A stretch of 64,000 nt of DNA, taken from DYRB01 sp963845265. GTDB taxonomy: Bacteria; Pseudomonadota; Gammaproteobacteria; Chromatiales; Chromatiaceae. A program made the position numbers and the translations under genes. The stretch covers positions 186,001 through 250,000 of the forward strand of contig CAWJRN010000006.1 in NCBI GenBank assembly GCA_963845265.1. The letters run 5' to 3'. Positions 41,056 through 50,026 of the stretch are shown here, piece by piece. The notes beneath the pieces were generated by a model. It did no database searches. It was not told where the DNA came from and saw only the letters and a program-made list of their open reading frames with translations. How positions within the stretch are numbered: the stretch's first letter is position 1; every line of letters begins with the position of its first letter.

Positions 41056-44000
41056 TGGCGCTTTGGCGCAAGTCCGAACCCGCTGACCGGGGCGGAGCTT
41101 TACTCGCCGGCAGCCTGCGCCGACAGTTGCAGGCGGTGTTCGGGGCGGCGGTCCTGTTCTTGTTGCTAACGAGCGTCGCGGGAATTCTCATCCTGGTGAA
41201 CCGCACCGAGCTTGACGGCTGGCGGGGCCGCCAACAGGAGGCCACTCAGCGGGTCGCCCAAACGGTCGACGATTTCCTTTCTCGAGAGCAAAACCTCCTG
41301 CAGATACTGGACCTGTTCGGCCGCGATGAAGTGGGCGCGCTGGGGGATGAGCTGGAGCGATTGTTGCGAGAGCAGCCCGCCCTGCTGGAACTCGCGTATG
41401 TCAGCGCCGCCGGTCGGGTCATTGACCATGCCCCGGCCGATGGGGGCGTGCTGGCCAATCTTTTTACCATTCCGCAGTCGCAGTGGTTCGTCGTTGCCCG
41501 GCAAGGCGGGCATTACGTTGGGGATCTGCAATTCGCGGCGGGGAATGAACCTTATCTTGTACTGTCCTCCTCCGCGGCGGCGGGCGGCGTTGTCGTCAGC
41601 CGTCTACGGATGGACATGCTGAACGAAGTGATTGGCGATCTGCATTTTGGCAGGGATGGCATTGCCTACTTGGTCAACCAGCGAGGGCGTGTGATCGCCC
41701 ACTCCGACCCCCAGGTCGTGCTCAGTAACACCTATCTGGATCGGAACGCCGATCAGCTGGCAATGGTCCGAGCCGCCAAGGGAGTGTGGTCCGGCGCATA
41801 TCGCAGTTTCCAGGGTGTGCCGGTGGTCGGCACCATGATGCCCGTGCCCGGTACCCCTTGGGTGGCGGTGACTGAGCTGCCCCAGTCTGAGGCCTACGCC
41901 GCCAGCCGGCACGCGCTGTGGGTCATGACGGGGCTCACGCTGCTGGTCGGCGCACTGGTGCTTGGGTCAATTGGCATCCTGCTGGAGCGGCGATTTCTGC
42001 AACCTATGCAGCGCCTGCAAACGGGCGTCCAGCGTATCGGCGAAGGGGATCTTAACTACCGCATCGAGCTGGGCCCGGAGGGCGAAATTGGTCAGGTCGC
42101 GGCAGCCTTCGATGAGATGGCCGCTCGCCTGAAGGACCGTGAGGATCAGGTCGCCGCGCAGACGGTCGCCCTGATGGAGGCAAAGGAAACCGCCGAGGCG
42201 GCCAGCCGGGCCAAGTCGGAATTCCTTGCCGTAATGAGCCACGAGATACGCACACCCCTGAATGGCGTGCTCGGTATGACCGAGTTGTTGTTTGGCACTT
42301 CGCTCAATGGCCAGCAACGGCGCATAGCTCGTCTGATACAGCAGTCCGGGCGGGGGTTGCTGGCCATCGTCGACGATATATTGGATTTCTCCAGAATCGA
42401 GGCCGGCCGGATCGAATTTCAAGTGGTGCCGGTCAACGTCGGGGAGTCTGGTGGAAGAGACCGCAGATCTACTGGCCGGGGGGGCATACGACAAGGGACT
42501 GGAGCTGGTCTGCGATCTGCCTGCTGGATCTGCCGGCGTCGATACCGGCCGACCCGGTGCGACTGCGTCAGGCATTGGTAAACCTGATCGGCAATGCCAT
42601 CAAGTTTACCGAACGCGGGGAGGTCGTCATTCGAGTCCTGCTGCTGGACCCAGATTCGGCCGTTCCCAGCCTGTTGTTCGAAGTGCAGGACACAGGCATC
42701 GGAATCAGCGCTGAAGCACAGACCCGCATCTTCGATTCCTTTGCCCAAGCGGATGGATCTACCACCCGCCGCTATGGCGGCACCGGCCTGGGTCTGACCA
42801 TTACCCGGCAGTTGGTGGAGTTGATGGGTGGGGAGATCGGGGTGGACAGCGAACCAGGGGCTGGGGCTCGATTCTGGTTCACCTTGCCGCTGCAACAGTC
42901 ATTCTTGCCGTCAGTCCCGGTGGGGCCGCTGGGCTTGCCGGCCTGGCGGGCTTTACTGGTGGACGACAACGCCACCAGCTGCGCGGTACTGCGGCGGTAC
43001 GCGACGGCCTCTGGTCTGGTGATCGACGAAGCGGACAACGGGCTGCAAGCGTTGGATCGTTTGCGGGCTGCCGTGCGGGCGGGCGAGCCCTATGATCTGA
43101 CGATTGTGGACATACGGATGCCCGAGATGAACGGCCTCGAGTTGACCCGGCACATTCGCGGCGATTCAGGCCTGTCCGAGCTTAAGGTATTGTTGCTGTA
43201 CTGTGAATCAGGGAGCGTCTTCGCCGACGAGGCAGTACAGGCGGGTGTGCAGGCCCTCGTGCACAAACCCGTGAGGCTGGCCGAGCTGCAACGGGCGCTG
43301 CGCGGGCTTCACAACCAGTCGGTTGAACAGGTCAGGCAGCCAGATTTCCCTCCAGTTGCCCCGTTGTGCCCACTCACGGGCCGCGTCCTGGTTGCCGAGG
43401 ACAACCCGGTGAACCGGGAGCTGGCCCTGATGATGCTGGACGCGTTGGGCTGTGAAGCTGACGTTGCGGCCAATGGCCAGGAGGCCGTCGATGCCGTCGC
43501 TGGAACGGCGTACGACCTGGTTCTGATGGACTGCCAGATGCCGGTGCTGGACGGATTTGCCGCCACCGCCGCCATACGCCACCGAGAACAGACTCGGGGC
43601 GGGTCGCGGTTGCCCATCGTTGCCCTCACGGCCAACGTCGTCGCGGGCGTTCGGGAGCAGTGCGTGGCGCTCGGCATGGATGACTACTTGAGCAAGCCTT
43701 TCACACAGCAGCAGTTGGCCGCCATGCTGCAGCGCTGGCTGCCCGCTGGTCATAGCGTCACGCTCACCGCAGCTTCGGCGCAATCGGCGGCTCCAACGCC
43801 ATCGCAAATGCTGCCGGCAGAGGCGGCGGTTCCTCGTGTAAATGCCCCCTTCCGCATCGAGGGTGACGTCCCATCCGGGCCAGACCAGGCCGTTTCTCCG
43901 CTGGCGCAACAGGGGTTGGACCAGATTCGTGCCTTGCAGCGGCCGGGTCAGCCCGACCTACTTGGCAAGATCGTCAGCCTCTATCTGCAGGAATCGCCGA

Positions 44001-44272
44001 AACAGCTTCAGCAGATGCGCGACGCTGTCGCAGGTGGGGATGACGAGGCGTTGCGGCAGGCGGCACACACCCTCAAATCGAGCAGTGCGAATCTGGGCGC
44101 CACGCAATTGGCGGAGTTATCCAAAGAACTGGAGCACCGCGGGCGGGATCGGCGGCTAGTTGGCGCTGAGGAACTCTTGCACGCATTGGAGGCCCAGTAC
44201 CTGCAAGTGCAGCATGCGTTGGCCATGGAACTGGAGAGGGGTGGGCAGTATCCCCCGCCCCCGCAGTGCTGA
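41055..44272 (+). CDS. Cache-HAMP hybrid histidine kinase with two receivers and HPt (two frame breaks)
   Basis: About 1,070 residues after correction. Two membrane helices (about 29-50 and 295-318) flank a periplasmic double-Cache sensor; then HAMP, HisKA with SHEIRTPLNGVLGMTE (His about 396), HATPase (VNLIGNAIKF, DTGIGIS, GGTGLGL), a first receiver (VDDNATSC, VDIRMPEMNG), a second (AEDNPVNRE, MDCQMPVLDG), and an HPt with AHTLKSSSANLGA. Frame shifts: extra T at 42447 and extra T at 42529, both directly before CTG. The start overlaps the stop of the PotD-like gene (TGATG). It should phosphorelay to the REC-GGDEF-EAL protein upstream. Confidence 0.85.
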
Positions 44273-44324
44273 ACGCCGCGGATGGGGCGAATGCGATTCG
44301 AAACATGCCATACAGCCGACCCCC

Positions 44325-45728
44325 TCAGCCCCCAGACCTGAGCCGTGGATCGAAGGCGTCACGCACCGCGTCGGCAAAGAGGTTGGCGGCCAGGACCAGG
44401 GTGAACATGAACGCGAAGGCGGCGGCCAGGGACCACCAGACCATGGGGTCGCGGGCCAGCTCCAGCCGGGCGCTGTTGATCATGTTGCCCCAGCTGTTCA
44501 TGGTCGGGTCGACCCCGATATTGACGTAGGACAGGACGGCCTCGGCCAGGACCAGGCCACTGAAGTCCAGCACCACGGTAATCAGCACGATGTGCAGGAC
44601 GTTGGGCAGGATGTGCCGGCCGATGATGGTGAAGTGTCCCACACCCAGGGCGACGGAGGCCTGGACATAGTCCACCTCGCGCAGCTTGAGGGCCTCGCCG
44701 CGCAGCAGGCGACAGAGCCCGGTCCAGCTAGTCACCCCCAGGATCAGACACAGAAACAGCAGACGCAGGTCGGCGCGCTCCACTAGGCTGGTGAATTCGT
44801 CCTCGTGGTTGCTCATGTAGACCTGCAACAACAGGATGGCGGCGGCGATGAGCAGGACCCCCGGGATGGAATTCAGCGTGGTGTAGAGATACTGGATTAG
44901 GTCGTCCACCCAGCCGCGGAAGTAGCCGGCCATGATGCCCAGCAGGATGGCTGCGGGGAGCATGACCAGGGTCGTCAGGGTACCGATGACCAGACCGGTG
45001 CGGATGCCCTTCAGGACCTGGTAGAGGACATCCTCGCCCACCTTGTCGGTACCCAGCACGTGGTAGGACTGCGCCAGGGCCGCAATCGCGAGGCCCAGGA
45101 CCAAGATCGCTGCGAGGACGCCGAACCCGGTCCGCCAGGGGACGGGATCGGCACCAGCGGCGATGCGCCTGGCGGTTGCGGCCAGTGCCTCGCCGCGCCT
45201 GCGCGCCATAACCCACAGGATGGCGCCGGACAGCAGGACCCAGACCCCAAGGCCGACGAGGCCACCGAGCACGGCCCGGCGTACGACGTCCCAGCCCCAG
45301 TCCAGCTCCGGATCGATCAGGTGGCGACCGCCCCAGGTCAGACGCGGGTAGTCCCGGACCAGGCCCCCATCCGGGGCTTCCATGGCCTCCTTGACGAACA
45401 GGTGGGTCGCCAGCGGGGCCGAGTAGGTCTTCTCCTGATGCTCGCGCAGCGGGGTCAGCGAGAGGTCGAGCAGGCTCAAGACCTGACCGGTGTGCGCTAC
45501 CCCATCGGTGCCCTGGACATTGGACCTGGGGTGGAAGTGGACCGTATCCAGGAGCCCGATGGCGACATAGCAGGCCAGGACCACCAGTGAGCCCATGGCC
45601 AGCTTCGAACGCAACACCCGCCGCCAGGGGGCCCGCAGGTGCTCGCGCCGTGCGGCGTAGACCCCGAAGCCGATGGACACCACCAGCAACAGGTAGATCA
45701 GGGCATCGGTCCAGAGGACTACCGGCAT
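44325..45728 (-). CDS. Oligopeptide ABC transporter permease, DppC/YejE type
   Basis: A 467-residue integral membrane protein from ATG 45728. The N-terminal half holds two or three membrane segments and a long periplasmic loop (around residues 60-140). The C-terminal half is the BPD_transp_1 domain: HVLGTDKVGEDVLYQVLKGI, GTLTTLVMLPAAILLGIMAGYF, and the coupling helix EAA-type LREVDYVQASVALGVGHFTIIGRHILPN, then the stop. Subfamily members with this extra N-terminal part occur in gammaproteobacteria. It lies 10 bases downstream of the DppB-like gene and is convergent with the kinase gene. Confidence 0.9.
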   Translation of the reverse strand: MPVVLWTDALIYLLLVVSIGFGVYAARREHLRAPWRRVLRSKLAMGSLVVLACYVAIGLLDTVHFHPRSNVQGTDGVAHTGQVLSLLDLSLTPLREHQEKTYSAPLATHLFVKEAMEAPDGGLVRDYPRLTWGGRHLIDPELDWGWDVVRRAVLGGLVGLGVWVLLSGAILWVMARRRGEALAATARRIAAGADPVPWRTGFGVLAAILVLGLAIAALAQSYHVLGTDKVGEDVLYQVLKGIRTGLVIGTLTTLVMLPAAILLGIMAGYFRGWVDDLIQYLYTTLNSIPGVLLIAAAILLLQVYMSNHEDEFTSLVERADLRLLFLCLILGVTSWTGLCRLLRGEALKLREVDYVQASVALGVGHFTIIGRHILPNVLHIVLITVVLDFSGLVLAEAVLSYVNIGVDPTMNSWGNMINSARLELARDPMVWWSLAAAFAFMFTLVLAANLFADAVRDAFDPRLRSGG

Positions 45729-45738
45729 GGCTGCGCCC

Positions 45739-46716
45739 TCACGACAGCCGCACCCGCGGGTCCACCAGGGTGTAGGAGATGTCCGTCAGCAGCAGCCCCA
45801 GGATGTAGAGGACCGAGCCCAGGAAGACCATGGCCCGGACGATGGCGAAGTCCTGGGATTGAATGGCGTCGATGGTGTAGCTGCCGAGCCCGGGGATGCC
45901 GAAGAAGGACTCGGTGATCAGGCTGCCCATGAACAGCAGGGGCAGGACGACCACCACACCGGTGAGGATGGGGATCAGGGCATTGCCCAGGACGTGCCGA
46001 AACAGGACCAAACGCTCGCTCAGGCCCTTGGCCCTGGCCGTGCGCACATAGTCCTTGGCGATCTCTTCCAGAAATAGGGTGCGGTACCAGCGGGTACCGG
46101 CCCCGATGCCGCCGACGACCCCAATCAGGGCGGGCAGGATCAGGAACTTCCAGGCATTGAGCCCGGTGTCGTAGCCCGAGATCGGTACCAGGTGAAAGAG
46201 CTTACTGAGCAGGTACTGGCCGCCGATGATGTAGAAGAGCCCCGAGATGGACATCATGGCCACCAGCAGGACGACGCTGCCCACGTCCACATAGGTGGCG
46301 CGAAACAGGACGATGAACAAGGCGTAGCTGATGTTCACCGCCAGGCCCACCAGCAGCACCGGGACGGCGATGGCGAGGCTCGGCCACATGCGCTGCGAGA
46401 TGTCGTAGCCGATATCGCGACCGCTGTCGGAGGTGCCGAAATCGAAGGCGAAGAGCTTGGCGGACTTCTGGAAGAAGATGGTCTCGGTCAGCTTGTCCAG
46501 TCCCGGCGCAGCGGCGTTGTAGAGCAGGGGCAGGTCGTAGCCGTGGCCCTGCTTCCAGGTCTGGACCGCCTCGGCGGTGACGCGCTTGGCGCCAAGCTGC
46601 ATCCGGGCCATGTCGTCCGGGGTATTGACTACAAAAAACAGGACGAAGGTAATCAGATTCACCCCGATCAGGATCGGGATGGCATAGAGGACCCGGCGGA
46701 TCAGATAAGCGATCAT
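45739..46716 (-). CDS. Oligopeptide ABC transporter permease, DppB/YejB type
   Basis: A 325-residue permease from ATG 46716 (MIAYLIRRVLYAIPILIGVN, the standard DppB opening). About six membrane segments. The coupling region RTARAKGLSERLVLFRHVLG then NALIPILTGVVVVLP carries the EAA loop, and the end FGIPGLGSYTIDAIQSQDFA is typical. The periplasmic insert at residues 50-110 is longer than in DppB. Forms the channel with the DppC-type protein; the two genes are 10 bases apart. Confidence 0.92.
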   Translation of the reverse strand: MIAYLIRRVLYAIPILIGVNLITFVLFFVVNTPDDMARMQLGAKRVTAEAVQTWKQGHGYDLPLLYNAAAPGLDKLTETIFFQKSAKLFAFDFGTSDSGRDIGYDISQRMWPSLAIAVPVLLVGLAVNISYALFIVLFRATYVDVGSVVLLVAMMSISGLFYIIGGQYLLSKLFHLVPISGYDTGLNAWKFLILPALIGVVGGIGAGTRWYRTLFLEEIAKDYVRTARAKGLSERLVLFRHVLGNALIPILTGVVVVLPLLFMGSLITESFFGIPGLGSYTIDAIQSQDFAIVRAMVFLGSVLYILGLLLTDISYTLVDPRVRLS

Positions 46717-46841
46717 CCTAGCTGAAGCAGGTGCCCAATTCAGAGGCCAGAGGGACCCAAGGCGATTAGCGGCGGCAGCAGCCCGCCCACCGCAGCAACT
46801 GCATGGCGATGCCCGCGGAACTACGGCGCCGGTCGCCCCAT

Positions 46842-46868
46842 TTTGCGTTCATTTGCGTTCATTTGCGG
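46842..46868 (+). repeat. ATTTGCGTTC tandem with third copy of the 18-bp repeat
   Basis: TTTGCGTTC at 46842-46850 is followed by ATTTGCGTTCATTTGCGG at 46851-46868, identical to the 18-mer at 6844-6861. It lies between the permease and binding-protein genes of one transporter operon, 18 bases beyond the binding-protein stop. The surrounding 46717-46886 gap holds no gene. Confidence 0.75.
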
Positions 46869-46886
46869 ACCAGTGTCTCCTAAGCA

Positions 46887-49049
46887 TCACAGGGCGCGAC
46901 TGCGCTCGCGGCGGCGATAGATCCACACCGCCGGCAGGGTCGCCAGGATCAGCACCAGGCCCAGCCCCCAGAGAGGCCAGAGGATCGGCGGGTTCCAGGC
47001 GCGCTGCTGCACCTCGCGGGCGATGGGGTCCACGCGGCGGTACTTCAGGGTGTTGTTGGCCATGAGGTTGGGCACGGCGTTGTACAGCCAAGCGTGGTGG
47101 AGGGTGTAGGACTTGGCGTTGAAACCCCAGATCCAGGGTGCGTCTCGGTTGGCGATCTCCAGCATTCGATCGATCCCGGCCTGGCGCTCCGGGCCATTGT
47201 CCATGTTGCGCATCTCCTCGAAGAGGGCATCGAACTCGGGGTTGGCATAGTTGGCGGCATTCTCGCCGTCGGCCTTGACCTTGCCGTTGGGGCCATAGAG
47301 CAGGAAGAGGAAGTTCTCCGGGTCCGGGTAATCCGCGTTCCAGCCCCACATGAAGATCTGGCCCGTGCCCTTGCGCATTTTGTCCTGGAAGCGGTTGTAG
47401 TCCGTGGAGCGGATCACCAGCTCGATGCCGAGCTTGGCGAACTGCTTGCGCATCCAGTTGAGCCTGGCCTTGTCATCGGGGCCACCGGCAGCGGTGTCGA
47501 AGAACAGGGTCAGGGTCTGACCCGTCGCCTCATCGCGACCGTCCGGCCAGCCGGCCTGGGCGAGCAAGGCCTTGGCCTGGTCCAGGTGCCTGCGTACCGC
47601 CCTCCCCCCCTCCCACTGGAAGACATGGGGATCGATACCGGCCTCCCCCTCCCGGTGGCCGAAGATTCCCGGCGGCAGGGGCGACTGGGCGACCAGGCCG
47701 CGCCCATTGGCGAAGATGGAGATGTACTCCTCGAAGTCGATGGCGATGGACAGGGCGCGCCGCAGCAGCCGGGCCCGCTCCGACTCGCCCCCCACCACGG
47801 GGTCGAGCATATTGAAGCCCATGTAGGTGACGGAGGCCCGCACCGAGGTCAGAAGCGCAATCCCCTTGGACGCCATCTCCGGGGTCAGGCTGGCGTCGCC
47901 CTGGGCGTCGAGCTGCACCGCCTGATCGAAGGCGTCGGACGACACGCCTGAGCTGTCGAAATAGCCCTGCAGGAACTTGTTCCAGTAGGGGATGCTCTCC
48001 TTCTCCAGGCTATAGACGGCCCGATCGACCATGGGCAGGGGTTTGCCCGCATCCGCCAGGGACCCGTTCTGCCCGTCCCCGGGCATCCCCTGGGTCGGGT
48101 AGGTCTCGCCGCGGAAGTTGGGGTTGCGCTCCAGCACCATGCGCAGGTTCGGGTTGTTCTCCTTGAGCCAGAAGGGCCCGGTACCCACTGGGTACCAATC
48201 CAGGCTGAGGTTGCGCTCGCTCATCCCGGGCTGCTGGTAGAAGGCCTCCGCCTCCCAGGGCATGGGGGCGAAGAACGGCATGGCCAGCCAATAGGCGAAT
48301 TGGGGGTACTTGCCCTTGATGCGGATGCGATAGGTCAGGGCGTCAACGACCTCGGCGCCCTCGAACGTGACCTGGCGCAGGTCCACGAAGGGGTGCTCGG
48401 CGTCCTCGCCCTCCGGGGCGAGGCCCTTGAGGCGCTGTCCCAACTCGGCAAACCCGGCGATGTGGTCGGCCATGACCCCGGCGATGGGCGAATGGGTCCA
48501 GGGGGCCGCCAGGCGCTTGATCTGGTAGACATAGTCCTCAGCGGTCAGGGCCCGGGTGCCGGTCTCGGGGAAGTCGGCCAGTGTGTTGGCCCCATCCAGG
48601 TCCGACCGGCTCAGGTGGTGATAGCGATAGGCGCCGGCGACGTCACGGGCGAAGGCGGGATGCGGCTGGTAACGGCCCCCGGCGCGGATGTGCACGAGGT
48701 AATCGCTATGGTCGATCTGGGCCGCCGGGGTATCGGCGGGCAGAACCTGGCCGGCGGCGTCGTAATAGACCGGGGTCGGCACGGCCTCGGCGGCCAGAGG
48801 CACCAGTTGGTACGGCCTCAGCAGCAGGTGGTATTGCAGCGGGGGCTCGTAGATCTGGGCGATGAAGGCGTATTCGTTCTCGCTGTAGGACCGCGCTGGG
48901 TCCAGGTGTTTGGGGCGCTCGGCAAAGGCGCTGTAGACGACCTTGACCCCGGCCTGTTCAGCCGGGTAAGGGTCATTCCAGGGCGTCCCGTCGCAGGCCG
49001 CGAGCAACACGGCAACGCCCAACCCGAGAGACGCCTGCCCAGGCCGCAT
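46887..49049 (-). CDS. Oligopeptide ABC transporter binding protein with C-terminal membrane anchor
   Basis: A 720-residue lipoprotein from ATG 49049 with lipobox LLAAC at about residue 20. The family SBP_bac_5 is visible: KHLDPARSYSENEYAFIAQI, TAEDYVYQIKRLA, EVVDALTYRIRIKGKYPQF, DWYPVGTGPFWLKENNPNL, RRALSIAIDFEEYISIF, and the C-terminal FMWGWNADYPDPENFLFLLY. Uncommon for the family is the end: a membrane helix (LWGLGLVLILATLPAVWIYR) followed by a positive tail, so the protein would be anchored at both ends. Substrate is unknown; oligopeptides by family. The frame continues upstream into the divergent fabI promoter region. Confidence 0.88.
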   Translation of the reverse strand: MRPGQASLGLGVAVLLAACDGTPWNDPYPAEQAGVKVVYSAFAERPKHLDPARSYSENEYAFIAQIYEPPLQYHLLLRPYQLVPLAAEAVPTPVYYDAAGQVLPADTPAAQIDHSDYLVHIRAGGRYQPHPAFARDVAGAYRYHHLSRSDLDGANTLADFPETGTRALTAEDYVYQIKRLAAPWTHSPIAGVMADHIAGFAELGQRLKGLAPEGEDAEHPFVDLRQVTFEGAEVVDALTYRIRIKGKYPQFAYWLAMPFFAPMPWEAEAFYQQPGMSERNLSLDWYPVGTGPFWLKENNPNLRMVLERNPNFRGETYPTQGMPGDGQNGSLADAGKPLPMVDRAVYSLEKESIPYWNKFLQGYFDSSGVSSDAFDQAVQLDAQGDASLTPEMASKGIALLTSVRASVTYMGFNMLDPVVGGESERARLLRRALSIAIDFEEYISIFANGRGLVAQSPLPPGIFGHREGEAGIDPHVFQWEGGRAVRRHLDQAKALLAQAGWPDGRDEATGQTLTLFFDTAAGGPDDKARLNWMRKQFAKLGIELVIRSTDYNRFQDKMRKGTGQIFMWGWNADYPDPENFLFLLYGPNGKVKADGENAANYANPEFDALFEEMRNMDNGPERQAGIDRMLEIANRDAPWIWGFNAKSYTLHHAWLYNAVPNLMANNTLKYRRVDPIAREVQQRAWNPPILWPLWGLGLVLILATLPAVWIYRRRERSRAL

Positions 49050-49175
49050 CTGAAGCCCAAACAGCCTGAGATCGGCCGCCCGCGCTTTCGCCTGGGTGGG
49101 ACTTTCTGTAATGTTGCGGGCTCGCTGCCTGGCAGCCGATCGACCACCAAGCCAATTGAACAGGGGCCAAACACC

Positions 49176-49952
49176 ATGGGATTTTTGCAAGACAAACGGG
49201 TACTCATCGTCGGGGTGGCAAGCAACCGCTCCATCGCCTGGGGCGTGGCCGAGGCCATGCACCGCGAGGGTGCCCAGCTCGCTTTCACCTATCAATCCGA
49301 TAAGCTCCTTTCGCGGGTACAGGAGGTCGCCACCAAGTGCGGATCGGACATCGTACTGCCCCTGGACGTGGGTAGCGATGAGCAGATCGCCGCTGTCTTC
49401 GATGGCCTTGGGGCCCATTGGGACGGGCTCGACGCTATCGTCCACTCGGTGGGCTTTGCACCCAGGGAGCAGCTCGAAGGGGAGTACATTGATGCGGTGA
49501 CCCGCGAGGGGTTCGCCATCGCCCACGACATCAGCTCCTACAGCTTTGCGGCCCTGGCCAAGGCCGGGCGGGCCATGATGAAGGGTCGCAACGGGGCCCT
49601 AGTGACCATGAGCTACCTGGGCGCGGTGCGGGCCGTGCCGAAGTACAACGTCATGGGGGTCGCCAAGGCCAGCCTGGAGGCCAACATGCGCTACCTGGCC
49701 GCCTCTCTGGGCCCTGAGGGGACCCGGGTCAACGCCATCTCCGCCGGGCCCATCCGCACCCTCGCGGCCTCGGGGATCTCGGACTTCCGCAACATGCTCA
49801 AGCAGGTGGAGGAGCACACGCCGCTGCGCCGCAACGTGACCATCGAGGAGGTCGGCAATACGGCCGCCTTCCTATGCTCGGATCTTGCGTCCGGCATCAC
49901 CGGCGATGTGGTCTACGTGGATACCGGATTCCATATCCTCGGGATGGGATAG
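49176..49952 (+). CDS. fabI: Enoyl-[acyl-carrier-protein] reductase [NADH]
   Basis: A 258-residue SDR enzyme from ATG 49176 (MGFLQDKRVLIVGVASNRSI). It does the last reduction of each fatty-acid elongation cycle. NADH motif VGVASNRSIAWGVAEAMHRE, catalytic YNVMGVAK (Tyr-x6-Lys) with the preceding Tyr in SYLGAV, and NAISAGPIRTLAASGI. Length matches FabI (262 in E. coli). It is divergent from the binding-protein gene and convergent with ppiD. Confidence 0.96.
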   Translation: MGFLQDKRVLIVGVASNRSIAWGVAEAMHREGAQLAFTYQSDKLLSRVQEVATKCGSDIVLPLDVGSDEQIAAVFDGLGAHWDGLDAIVHSVGFAPREQLEGEYIDAVTREGFAIAHDISSYSFAALAKAGRAMMKGRNGALVTMSYLGAVRAVPKYNVMGVAKASLEANMRYLAASLGPEGTRVNAISAGPIRTLAASGISDFRNMLKQVEEHTPLRRNVTIEEVGNTAAFLCSDLASGITGDVVYVDTGFHILGMG

Positions 49953-50026
49953 ACCGGACCGGAACCGGCTCGCCGATGGCCTCGGCGGCCGGCCCACTTT
50001 CGGCGAGCCCCATCCGGCGTTGCGCG

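Noticed and set aside
49050..49526. An N-terminal extension of the oligopeptide-binding protein
   Set aside because: It would cross the divergent fabI start; the lipoprotein signal begins at 49049.
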